64,000 nucleotides of DNA from Schizochytrium sp. TIO01 (Eukaryota > Sar > Bigyra > Thraustochytrida > Thraustochytriidae), in contig SMSO01000031.1 of assembly GCA_004764695.1 (NCBI GenBank), positions 7,993,261-8,057,260 on the forward strand, written 5' to 3'. Under the pieces are notes generated by a model. That model was not told where the DNA came from. It worked only from the letters and a program-made list of their open reading frames with translations, and ran no database searches. A program made the position numbers and the translations under genes. Of this stretch, positions 20,069-32,655 are shown piece by piece (within the stretch, counting starts at the first letter, position 1; each line of letters begins with the position of its first letter).

Positions 20069-23000
20069 TGCGTCTTTGTGCAAATAGTGGCTCGCAAATA
20101 GTGATCACTTAACACGAAAGCCGACTGACTCTTCTATGCCTGGCTACCTGAAAATAAAGAAACCCAATAAAGAAGACGAAGAAAACGAAGACTAAAGAGG
20201 AAGAGGGGAATGTCAAAATGATGATCTAAATTTTCTTCTGTTTTTCAAACAGAAAAAGGTTGGAGCCTCTAGTTTTGATTATTCTTTTTCTTATTTCCTT
20301 CCACATATGTTTTCTTTTGTTCTTTGAAACATGCTGCAAGCACAAAACACCTGTGGGTCTGATTTACGAGGTCCTTCTAACCATTTATTTGTAGATCTGC
20401 TTTATTTGTTTTTAAAACTAAAACACACCAATTTTAGCTCATGTATCATGATTTCCCAAATGGCATCTTCTTTTAACTTGATTAAATCAATTTTGCAGAT
20501 TGTGTCGCCTTTTGCTCTTTTTATATCCTGTTTTGTCGCTGCTTCCTTTTCGAGTCGATGGCAGCAAAAAAATTTTTTAAAGGCGCTTGCAATATGGAGG
20601 AGGCGTAACCATTGTGTCTATTTTTGGCAATTCACAGGGTAGATGCTCAGCGCATGTATTCTAAAAGCGTACAAATGCTAAGAATGGAATGATTGGCCTT
20701 GAATCCAAGGTGATTCAATCCACATTGGTGAATAGTCGAGAATGATGATGTCTTGACACTGTTGCCCTTACTGGCGTCGCTTCAACGAGGATAACGGTTT
20801 CTACTATCCAGAATTGAAAGCTTTATACCACTGTCTGTTCCTCTTTTTCTTCGGAAGCTCTTCAAAGTTGAATGAACATCGCATATTTTAATTATGCTAA
20901 AATTAGTGTTGGTCGCAGAATTTGCCGTTGTCACTTTCATCTCCTGATCTTCGAGTACTGAAAACCATTTAACAAGCTGTGAAGGCTTCCCATGCTCTAG
21001 CTGATCGTCTCTTCTCTAGAGCAAGGTTTCCTCAGCGTTGGAGCCTGATATTGAATTTCAATCCGCGCGATTTCATGCAAAAAAGAAAAGAAAAAAAAAA
21101 AAGAGGTACCGAACCGGGCAAAATGAAGTTTCACTCATAAAAGCAGCGATAACAAACGAAACAGAGTGAGGAGTAGGGAAGTTCTTTCTGCCATCAACTA
21201 ATTTATTCAGACCTCTCTTTGATAATATCTACCTACCACTACCTTTTTCTTGCATCGGCGCCAATGTTCCAGCTTGGTGGTTGCTACCGCCCACCAATTA
21301 TTCCCTAAAAAAATTTACCAAGTCAAGAAATTATACCAAGTCAAGAGAAGTGAATTCCCAGGTCTTCACCGCAAGCAAGTGTCGGCTATCGTAGCCTCAA
21401 GAGTGCTTTCGTTGAAGTCGGTGAGTCTCTTTCACGAAACAGTTGGCAAGTAAGTGGTAGTTCATTCGTTTCTCTTACATTCTCAGGCATTTTCTTCTTC
21501 AAAGAAAACGACAGGAACTATCTCACAAATTCAACACTAAAGGTCCGTGTCCGGCAGTGTTGCCGACCTGGCGTGGTCTTCTATCTCAGCAGGTACTAAG
21601 GTCGCTGCGTCCCACGAGTTTGACAGCCCTCGGTCCTAGAAAGTATCCTGGCCATTGAACTGCATTAAACACAGAAACTTCAGAAGAAGCCTGAGCTATA
21701 GTCCTCGCTCAAGCTTCTTTTCGGAGTCAGTGCCAACCTCCCGATCAAACGACTCCTGCCTAGACGCCAGTAATGGCTCTGAAGCGCTGCGCCTTTAGGA
21801 GCTCATGAGCCCATGATATGAACCAACGGCATGAAGTTTGTAATTATCGCAGTGACAGCGCGTGAATAAGAAAGAATACATATTTCATGAGTTATGATTT
21901 ACAGCGTTCACCACAGAAGTGATGAACGAATCAAAAGAAGTTACCAAACCTATACCAGAAAGGACTTGGGCTAGCTAACGTTCGACTTTAGCTCCATGGG
22001 TGCGCTGCGACTTGCGGCCTAACCTTTTGGGACGTTGAAGCTTATTCCTCTCGAGTCATCGTGGTCCCAATGGCAATTTGGAGCTCAGCCTCGGCCAAAG
22101 ACATTGCTACCTCCAGCTCCAAGGCTCCCTACTGGTAACAGGTGCCTTCTTCAGGAGCTCCAGATAAAGCATCGCTCTACATTATCATTATCTTGATAAT
22201 TGTGTCATGTCTGTCAACAACATGTTATACAAGAGGGTAATAATTTAGACGTAGATTCGTATGCCGGGCTATCGATGTTTTATTAAAGAAAGTGATGGTC
22301 AATTGATCATTAGTGGAATTGCGTGTTCTGTTGCAAGTTCAAAGTGTTAAGGTGCAGGTTGATTACCTTCTGCTCAATCGTGTGCTAGGAAATACAAGGA
22401 CACCTTTCAGGTTCTTGAAGCTCGAAATATTGATTGATCATGATTTCGTCCAAGCTAGTATCCTGTTGTCTTCTTGACAAACCTCAATATGCGTAGTATG
22501 CTTTTCAAAAGTCTGGCATAGCTTGAGCCTACTCGTACCGATTTTCTGTCATGGCCACTTGCCCAAGCTGTCCTCCTGGGCCTCCAAAAACCTACTTATA
22601 ACTTTAACTTATCTAGGTCCACTTCAATGACTTTTTGCGCTTGCAGCTACAGCAAGTCTTTAATGCGATTTATTCAAGTAAGTCTGACATCAACCGGTAA
22701 ATGAAATGAGAAAGCCGAGCTTGCTTGGGGTCTATCGTTGTAAGCTTCGCACAATCATAAACCTCAAGTTCTTTAGAGTCTCTAGGCTTTCATTTTATAA
22801 TTAATTTTTTAATTAAAAAAAAAAAAAAAAAGATCTATCAGATTAAAAATTATAATATAGATAAAATATACGAAATAATTAAAAGTAGCCTTAGTAGTGG
22901 AGCCAGCCTCTGAGACTGAAGGTCCCTTAATTACTTTAATACTTTACTACTCGGCCTCATTGCACTAAATCATCACAAGTTTGATAGGGTGAGAAGATTC

Positions 23001-25521
23001 ATCGCTAGCACTCGAAAGCCTCAGTTTTAGCACAGCCAAAGTACCAATCAGTGGACCCACAGAGACCACCTTGGATTCATCTTCAAGACCACTACAAATT
23101 CTGGCCCAACATAGTAATTATGATGCGCTTTTAGATTGCCCACATATCTACTATAGTTTCTTTGTGTTGATAAACTATCTGTAGTATTTAGGATGTGATG
23201 ATCCTTGTGATTAAAAAAGCACAACCTTGAACTTGAGAAGATAAAGGATGGTTGAGCTCTTTTGGCGAAGATGGCGTAGATTTTTGGATAAACCTGTGCT
23301 AAGGACATTGTGCGCTGGTAAACGTTATGTATTTCATGGCTAGGACCGTCTGTAAATTAAGCGAAAACTCTGCCAAATATTGCAACGATCTATCCTACAA
23401 CGTGATGAAGATACTCGCACTAATCGGAGCAATCCAAGGACCTCGAGAGTTATCGCATTAAAAATCTGCTTCTTTGAGCATGAATCTATAACTTGATCAT
23501 TCCAGTTAATGTCCTGTGTAGCACAGGCCATTCACTACAGAGCCTCCGCTTCCGCGTGAAGCCACGACAGTGTCTGAACCCGCTCGCAAAATCTATACGC
23601 CGGTAGGTCGGCCATTTGGACGACCGGCTTGTTTGACGCAGATGTCAGTTTTGATTGAAACTGCCTCGGTTGCGAAGCCAAAGGTAGTTGTTCTGCAACA
23701 GCATGTTATCTGTATTTGATTCTATTTTGTTGTCTTTGATCCTATTTCTTGTTTGATTTTTTTAAAATCAAAATTCTGGAGCGGAATATGCCTAATAACA
23801 ATTTATATATTATTATTTCTCCCCACACAGCAAACCTCAGTTCAAAAATTAATATAAGATAAACCTCACTTTTCGAGATGTTTTTTTCATTATTAAGTTT
23901 ATTATATAGCTTACATCATTATAATTTACACGAAATTCTTTAAAATGGGTTGAGTTTTCACTGGAGGTTATTTTTTAAATTAAAATTAATTAAGATGTTT
24001 ATTATTGTTTATCTATTTTAGTGGCCTCCAACAATATGTGTTTGGAACGTTCCCTTTCGCCATGTTCCTTCTATTGCTACATGAAGTGCTCAATAGAAAC
24101 TTCACAGCTGAGCATCCAATCGTGGGCATACATTCATTACGTAGGTAATAAACTCAAGCACAGACAGACAATGTCAGGTACTATACTGCTGGCACTTCGA
24201 AGCGCTCAGTTGTAGTACCCAGTCTGAAGTTGAAAGTCAGTCTCTCACGCCTTCCACCAAAACTGAAGAGTCAGCTCCCAGAGTCGGCATCTTCAACTTC
24301 AAGATTAGAGTGACACCGAGCCACGCGATCTCAATCGACAACGTCTTTCCCATACATGAAGCTGGCTCGAGTTCGGATTGTCTGCCAACCAAACCAACCA
24401 AACCAAACCAATGAATGGAGGTCCAAATCAGGTCAGGCCAAAGAAACCACAGATTTTGCCAGCAGTCCAGACAGAACAAAGTGAAGGCGATAACTTAAAA
24501 TATACGTGCTGCAGCTCACGCTGGCGCAATCACAGAGCCACCAAACTCCTGCGGAGTCGAGCATTATTTCAAGCTCCCGCACAGATCACGCGAACGTGCC
24601 AATCAATGTCTCAGTCTTCGAGATTCCCATCCTCGCCCCCTCGAGCTGGTCTCCTCCGTTCGAAACGTGAGAACAGGTTCAAGAGAATCGCAGCAGCCTG
24701 GAACAACTTGACGACGCCTTTTTGATTCCAGGTTCAAGATGCATGGAATCGACAAATAAATCGTCGCCTGTACAGCTGATTGGATACGAAGCAAACCGCG
24801 CAGAAGCGAATTCAGAGCCGAAAAGTCCTCGAATGTTGCATTTATCGCTTCTTCTTCTTCTTTAGTTTTTGACTTTAATTAATTATTATTGTTTCTTAAC
24901 TCATTATTTTTAATTAAAAGATAACCAACTACCCCAGCTGCTCTTACATTTTATGAAAACAAAGAATATAGAATTAAATGACCATCGACTACAGCAAACA
25001 AATCAACAAATATGACACCATCGACAAGAATGAAAGAAGATCATGCAGCCGGATCTGCTCGTGAACGACGCATAGCGCCTGGCCTTGAAGGTCCTAAACT
25101 TCGTTGCTTGCTTGTGCCCGTCTGCCAACCCTGGCAGCTAGCTTCATTTGGGCTGCGATCAGTGAAGTGCAGGGTGCTTGCTACCTGCATAGAGGCAGGC
25201 TTCCTTTGAACATTCGTCAGCATCCGCCCTAATCAGTAGCAAGTAGCACATGCCAGAGGCCTTGGCAACTTGACATGCCAAAGATCGCTCTGCCACGCTC
25301 CCGTACAGGCACGTTATAGAGTCCGCGCCAATCTCCGACGAAACCGATCCCAGAGGCGCGTGAAGAAGACAAAGCTCACTCCAAATGCCGCTCACAGTTG
25401 TTGATACAAGGTGGTCAGCCAGATAGATATTTAGCATGATCTCAAAGGTGCTACGAGCTCACCTCTGCTACTATAGGGAAACGGAATGCCTGATCGATGT
25501 ATTTGATGTATTGATTGATGT

Positions 25522-25560
25522 ATTCATTCATTCATTCATTCATTCATTCATTCATTCATT
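25522..25560. repeat. (ATTC)n microsatellite
   Basis: About 9.7 perfect ATTC units, preceded by degenerate TATTGATTGATG. Confidence 0.95.
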
Positions 25561-26449
25561 GCTGTGAGCCACCTACGCCTAGCTACAACAAGCTCCAGGT
25601 CCATCGTGCCTGCTTGGAGTGGGTCATGAATCGTGAAGGCCCGCAAGATCTCATGAGCAGCTTGAGTTCAACCAACGGCGGCTAGCAGGAACGACTTCAT
25701 CTAGGTCTTCCACAGATACATAGGTATGAGTAGTAAGTAGTGCGTGCTCTTTAACTACACAAATAATGATCTCATTCCATACTGTGATGCCAAGCTACTC
25801 GATCAAAGGCTCGTAAATTGTGAACGATAAGGCTCCCCGATCTATGGAACTATCTCCAATCATTAATTATCGAAAGCGTTGTTCGCTGTCTTCTGTTCTT
25901 CAAGTCTGCATTCATTGCTTCGGCACTGGTGCCGTACCTGTTGCTGTTGTGCAACCATAGAACTTGTAGCATCTTGAGATGGATCTGGAGAGGAAAACAA
26001 AGTCACGATGGCTGAAGACGAAAGAAAAGCCTCGATTTGATCTGGTTCGCCTTCGATCTTTAACATTGGAGAGCCCCATATATAAAACAAATATTTGTCG
26101 AGAGCTAAGAACCCATCGTAAGAACCAACCTAAGAGAACAGCCGCGAGGACATAGTAGAGGCGTAAAGCAAACCAGCTAAAGCCCACTCACTGCCGCAAA
26201 TATTTGCATGAGTCCACGACAAAAAATAGATACACCGCTGCCTTTGCAAAGCAGGCGAGAGATTCATCGTCTTTGAGACATCTCATTGCGCAAGACTTGG
26301 ATTGATGCGCAATGCAACCACGACACTTCCTTTCCTAGAATTCAGAGTTTACTTTCTTTTACTCTCTCTCTCAGCCCTAGACCACTTTACCTTTTACTAA
26401 CTCATAAAAACCTTAAATGCCTACGGTACTACTTTGTTCTTTTCATTTC

Positions 26450-26483
<34 letters not shown>

Positions 26484-26485
26484 AA
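26450..26485. repeat. T14-A22 homopolymer junction
   Basis: Fourteen T are followed directly by 22 A. It is self-complementary over 28 bases, and similar but shorter T/A junctions occur at 22805-22831. Confidence 0.9.
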
Positions 26486-27514
26486 CTCAAACAAATTTTC
26501 AAAAGTTTGTCTGTGCTATATACTAGGCAGGTACTATGCTACGTTTAATAGAATATAATTCTAAATAGAACACTCTTACTATTTTGTTAAAATAAATTTT
26601 TAAAACACTTTCGAACTTAGAGAACGAACAATTTTCAAGAGAGCCACAGAATTGACGAGGGCAACAGAAAGTAGATACCTCCATTCTCCAATTCATTTGA
26701 TTATCTTGGGTAAAGTCAGATTCTTGAGATAATACAGAGGTATTATAACCTCTGTTCAACCTAAAACTGGAACATTCTGGCCTCCTGCAACCTTTGACAA
26801 GGCAATGACTCAAAGGATTCGCAGCCTCATAGCGTGGTTATTATTCCATGTTCGCGCCGACTCCGCGGCGCTGGTGGCGGTGGTTTGCCCCGGAGGTGTG
26901 CTGTTGCACAAGACTCAGTATTTTCAACATATCCTACTAAATTAGTATTCCTTGGTTCTCTTGAGAGCCACACCATCGCATTGGGTTCTCTCCTGAAGTG
27001 CTACGGTGGATTCAATACAAGTATAATCTAGACGGTGGGTTTGGACGCGTTCCACGTTCTGTCTGAAGAAGAGGGGTCTTCTATTTATACTATTTAATTT
27101 TTTAAAATTAAAAATTAAAAATACAAATTGAAGGTTTTTTGGAGGGTAAATTTTTGTTCTATGACACTTCCCACCTCGAACTCTCGAGCTTTTTCTTTGT
27201 TGAAGCTGAAGCGCTGAGCAATTGAGCAATGCCTTTGGTCACAACAGCAATGGCTTCGAAGCTATATGCACCCACTACGAAACATGAGATACCGGGTGCA
27301 TGATCGATCGTTTTTGTCTCAGTTCTTTAGGCTTGAAGAGCACCCGCACAAGTTATGATCGCGTAGCGATTCTTCTTATCTACACAATGGCTTCTTTCTC
27401 ACCTCGATTAATTATTACCGTGACTTTTATTTACTTTTACTACCAAAAAAGTCTTTATACCAATTAAAAGACATAATTGTAGTGCACACCTTGTAAATGA
27501 GCCAGCCCAAATGA

Positions 27515-27820
27515 ATGAGACTTAAATGCGAAGGTACTTTGCAATCATCCGTGGAAAGCCGTCTCAAAAATATGGCAAACGACCTTCAAGATAGCATTCG
27601 TGAGAGCCCTGTCCATTCTTTCGAGGTCCACATTCGGAGTTTCTGCACCGACATCCCGAGCTTAGATAATTCAAGATTTGTTCAACTTGAACGTGAGTTA
27701 AGTATCAAGGGTTAGTGGTGTGTCTCAAGGGGTGGGTGGTCCTATCCTTGACCAAATCTGCATATTAGAAGTAAGCCTCAACTTTGGTCCACAGGTCAAG
27801 AAGAGCCTAGAGAACTTTAG
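27515..27820 (+). CDS. Candidate two-exon small gene (weak)
   Basis: An ATG at 27515 opens a frame of protein-like composition (ESRLKNMANDLQDSIRESP...). Within it, at 27693, is a consensus donor GTGAGT. An acceptor CCACAG ends at 27794. Joining 27515-27692 to 27795-27820 keeps the frame and ends at TAG 27818-27820, giving 67 residues. The acceptor matches the CACAG used by both introns of the receptor gene at 32.7 kb. No domain is recognised. It could equally be a chance frame or part of a larger unrecognised gene. Confidence 0.2.
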
Positions 27821-30136
27821 TAGCTAGAACCTTGCTTTACTTTACGGTTTAGGTACCAAGGCATTCGAAAGGTAAGTTGTTCTGTCCTGGATTCTAAAAT
27901 CTGAGGATAGGCTGAGTTATTCGTTGAATAATTGTAATACAAGGAAGTTCTGCCTTCGAATGCCACCAAAGTGCACCTTCTCTCCCATTACCTGAAACAC
28001 CAAAGCTATGCTTTACCTGAGCTGATGAAGAAAGAGCAAAACATAACATACCTTGCAGCTCTTCAACGACATCGGCACATTCATCTACCATCCTAAACTA
28101 TCTTCAGAATTTTAGAGATACTCAAATATTCCGGTACCCATTTGTTTGCCTCCGTGGACAAGGCAGTATACGTACTACCGAATCAATACTCCATAGCGGT
28201 AAAAAATAAACCTAGTCCCAGCACTTCGCAATAAAGGTGTCGCACGTGCTGCGCAAGCACTTCAAATTAATTTGCATGCTCACGTTTGTGCTTCTAGCAT
28301 CGCACTCGTCAAGGTGCTTGGCACTCCAAATAATAGATTCCAGTTCGCCTGCCATCCAAATTGCCCTTAGAATCTTGCTCGTATGGACCCCTTACGCAAG
28401 CGAGCAGAGCGAAACCGCCATCTCTTGCGCGCCACCATTCTGATCATCATCGCAATCTTCTGCGACGAAGCAAAATATCGCCATAATAGATGAATTCATA
28501 GTCCGAAGTCTAAGTCTGAGTCTGTGAATGGCCTATAATCCTTGAACAATCTATATCGCAATCCATCATGGATTTTAGGACTTTCATGATCCAAAATGCC
28601 CTAAGGTTTCTCACGCCCAATTGCATCTCTCAGTTCGTTCTTCGAGTTCTTGCGCATCTCAGAGAACAGGGTGGCTCCGGTTTTCGATTCGAAAATTTCA
28701 AGCCTACTACATATCGATACTATATAAAAAGATTCTCAAAGGAAGCGTGAAAGAAAAGGGAGCAAGCACTGCTAGCAAAAAGAATGAATAAGTCAGTACT
28801 ACTTACCTCTTCCAAAACTGGATAACAAAAAATAATAGAGAGAACTTCGTAGCAGTAGTCATAGTGAAGGAAAAGAGCTTTAAAAACACCAATAACTATT
28901 ATTGAACGTAATTTTACAGGATCTAATGTTAATATTTTATTTTGATTTAGCTGAAGTAAGAAAAGCAGATAACGTTGCACAAACTCTGAGGTGAGGTTTT
29001 AATTTACACTTAGGCAGACCATGTCTTCAACTAAGGTTACCTCAGTCTATGACTTGTTTCTTGTTACCTTTTCATCTCAAGTCCTCAGCAACTTCAAAGA
29101 AAGCAGAACTTGAAAAGACGAACAGGCCAAAGCGTAACTGGACGGAGTTGTGCAGATTTTTACTTTCACAGTTTTTTAAAAAGGTTTTTTCAAAGTGCCT
29201 TCCTAAATGTTATACAGCGCTGAAAGTTTATTTAACATCTTTTCCCCTTTTTTTTCTTTCTTTTCTTACAATACCTAAATATATTAGGAAAAAGAGAGGG
29301 TGAACTGTGCCTTTTCGCATCAACTACTAGTATTTGTAGTAATTAATAACTGATCGCTACCACCAAGTGCTTAGAAAGAGAAAGAAAAAAAGACAGTTTT
29401 GCGAGCGGAAGGGGTAGATGCGTCTCCACTGAAAAAGGTTTTCCCATTTACAATTGCTGGAGAAGCGAAAATTACTAGAGTATAAAGGGAAAGGAAGAGG
29501 AAAGGAACCGAGAGGAGGATTTGAGCACCAAGCGAAGGATGATTGAAGACAGTTAAGGGGAAGCTACTTAACTGGCATCACTCGGCTGTCCATCCCTTCA
29601 CCCTTGTCCAAGCTTTATGATGGGAACTCACTCGAGCTCAACCTCAAGCTTAGGCTCAACTGCAAGTTCAAGAGGACTCTCAAGCTTCATCGCAAGCTCA
29701 CATCTCCTTATAAAGGCAGCTCTCAAAGTGAAGATTTGAGCTAGAATTGTATAACCAATGAATGAGCTGTCTGGAAGAAAGGGTGCATTCAATTTCCTAA
29801 AAGAATAAAAATAAATATATATATTTTTAGTTTTATTTTTAGCTTCTTTCTTTAAAAGTGTATTTTTCTAGTTTTTAATGATAAGCGGCAAGAACAACGA
29901 AGACTGAGAAGCTGGTTCCTAGCAGTCGTATATTCCACAGATAGCAGCGCCACGACGATGGTTTTCTTCGCATTGAAAGTCCAACTTCTCGCAATCAGAA
30001 TACAAAATAGCGCCTACCATTATATCGTTTAGAATGCAAGTCTATACCAAAAAAAAATAAAAAATATGTGTAGGTGTATATATAGTATTTATGTATTCAT
30101 TTATTTGTTTATTTGTTTATTTGATCATTAGTTTAT

Positions 30137-30154
30137 TGATATATATATATATAT
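30137..30154. repeat. (TA)n palindrome
   Basis: GATATATATATATATATC is an 18-base self-complementary run next to TTTATTTG repeats (about 30097-30122). Confidence 0.8.
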
Positions 30155-32655
30155 CAAACATGGTAGAGCGTCCAACCGCCGTCTCCAAACAGGCCAGCCA
30201 CAAGAGACGAACAGGTGGGCCAAACCACGCTCGAAGCTGCCTGCACAGAGCCAAAAAGACGTTGCTATGTCCGAGCAGCACAAGTTTTCGGTCCAGCAGC
30301 CACTATATCACATGGTCCGCAGACAAAGTCAGCCTCGGAGTGCAAACACCAAATACACATCCATAAACACTTCGCTCATTCATTCATTCCTTTATAGTAT
30401 GACTGCGACTCACCGGGAGATCTTGCGCCACACAGGTGGTGCTGGAAAATACAAGTGATTATGGGATTTTATATTAGCTAGTATGTAGATATTGGAGGCG
30501 GTTGAGGGAATACCCGGCGCGGACGTGGGAAGAACGGCCTTGCTATTGAACTACCTAAGAAAGAAGGAAAGGAAAGAAGAAAGAACTTCAAAGGTACGTT
30601 CTGCTATGTTCTGTTACGTTCTGTTCTTGAGTTTGATGAGTAGGTAGCAGCTAGAAAGGTGATACAAATTGAGGTGGCACTGAATGGGAGCTTCAAAAAT
30701 GGAGACAAAGTTGAAGGATAGATTGGAGAGCTGTTGACAGTTCACGGTCTTCTTTTAGTGGATTCTCCACGCACTCTATTTCAAAGTTGTGTGTTGCGAT
30801 GAAATTAGATATTGCTACGAGCTAAGGTTTGTGGACTGATGAAGCAGGTTCGCCTTTATCATCAAAATGTTTTTATATTACAAAAATGGGTGATTTTCTC
30901 ATATAGTATGATGCGAGCGCCTGATGGATGGCCAATTGAACAACAATGCTGCAAGCGAATCAATATTGCAATTTATGCACCAAATTGGTTTGCAAGCGGT
31001 ATAGTCCAACATGCCGCAGCTCAGTGCTACCTCTGTGGAGATGCCTGGCTGTCTGCTGTCTGCTGTCTGGGTCAGTCAACGCCTACAGAGAAATGAATTC
31101 CTTTATGAGAAGGAGAAACAGAAGAAAGAATGGAGGATAGCTTCCTGCTGATCGAAGACGACCTCCTCTCCCCAAATTCTGCATCTTCGAGGGTCTTAAG
31201 CATCACCATCAAATGAAACCAACCATCAACTCAGAACAAGGTTTACTGGTGCACAACATTGAAGAGGGGAATCCATGCCAAAGACAGCAATTGCCGCGGC
31301 CAAACATACAATCGACTCATGCGAATGTCGAAGGGAAATGGCGCATTCACTGCACTTATTTCTCCTCCTTCGATATAAATCACGATGAGAGCAGCAGAAA
31401 TTGGAATATGCACAATGATAACCTCTGTTTTAGCCCGTCTCGCCACATCATCAGAAGACGCCCTTCCAAGAACTACAATAACAATGGGAATAAAAATAGA
31501 CCTTCTCGATATGGTGTTCAATTAAACAATCCTTTCATTCTCCTTTTGCTTTGCTATTGCTGGTGATGAAAATACCCATCTAATAGAGTTAAAGGACTCG
31601 AAAGGAAGCGAGGCTCGAAGAGAACTGACTGAATCAACAAAGAATCAATCAATCGATGAAAAGAACTTAAGAGACCGAGCCAGATAGCTGAGCTAGCTTG
31701 TAGACGGGTCGATACCCACCGAAGTCTTCAAAAGCTGGCTGCACGGTTTGTTCGCTGCTGGAGTCCAAGAGTCCAAATATCAGCGGGTATGCAGCTTGAA
31801 AGCAAAGTGAACCCCGCTTGAGCAGAAGAACTCTGGGGAAAGAAAGAATGAAACCCCGAAGAAGAAAAAGGTAGGGAGGGAGGTACCTATGCCTACCTAT
31901 ACTTAATATGGTGTAAAATAGTTAATACCTTCTTGGCACCGGACTTTGAACATAAAGAACATGAAGCAAATAAAAATTGAAACAAAAGTAATTAATTGCA
32001 GCTGTGCTATGTAAAAAAAAGCAGGCTTTCTTTAACAAGGCATAGGACGGCATCGAGTTTACCCTACTCAAAGAAATTCAAAAGTTTGGAACGTGCCTAA
32101 GTGTGGCCTGCTAAGCTCTTTTCTTCTCTAGAGCTACTAAGAAAAAATGCCAAAAGAACTAGCTCTGTTCTCGTACTTTCGTTGATAGTATTTGTGTTGC
32201 TTTCCTCCACTAAATGAACAGCTTTTTAAAATTATGTTTAAAAGGCTCCCTTTAGCTAAACAAGAAGGAGGAGAACGAAAATTTATGCTCAAAATGTTAA
32301 AGGAAAGAAAGAATACCTACATTAAAAAGGGGCACGAGTTAATTATAATTAGTGCATGCCTAGTGTAGGAGTGCTTATAAGTACCCTAGCAGCAGGAGGA
32401 AACACCGAAATTGAAACAGTGAAAAGCCTTTTTAATGAGAGTTCAATGCTTTTAAACCCTCTTTCCTTCTCTGAGTCTGTTTTGGAGACGGCGCCAAAAC
32501 AAAAGAAAAAGAAAATGAAAAGAAAATCAAAAGAAAACGAAAAAGAAAAGAAGAAAGAAGAAGTAATCAGCAAAAGCAATCAAAGCGGGCAAAGCAAAGG
32601 CAGAGAGAGGCGGCGTGCGCGAGTCGCTCGCCCGCCCGCCCTCCCGCCAGGCGCG

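Larger units (their letters stand above)
20069..32655. other. Gene-poor region
   Basis: This is 12.6 kb without a gene I can support. It is AT-rich with extreme stretches at about 22790-22880, 23720-24010, 26440-26490, 29800-29880 and 30050-30155. It has microsatellites and many A/T runs. Frames on both strands are short and lack domains. Candidates that were looked at are 23048-23308 (-), 27515-27820 (+, possible two-exon), 28568-28750 (+) and 31243-31521 (-). No transposase, reverse transcriptase, integrase or terminal repeats were recognised, though old unrecognisable copies cannot be excluded. Confidence 0.5.

Noticed and set aside
22790-24010. Possible retroelement in AT-rich DNA
   Set aside because: No reverse transcriptase, integrase, RNase H or terminal repeats could be read in any frame.
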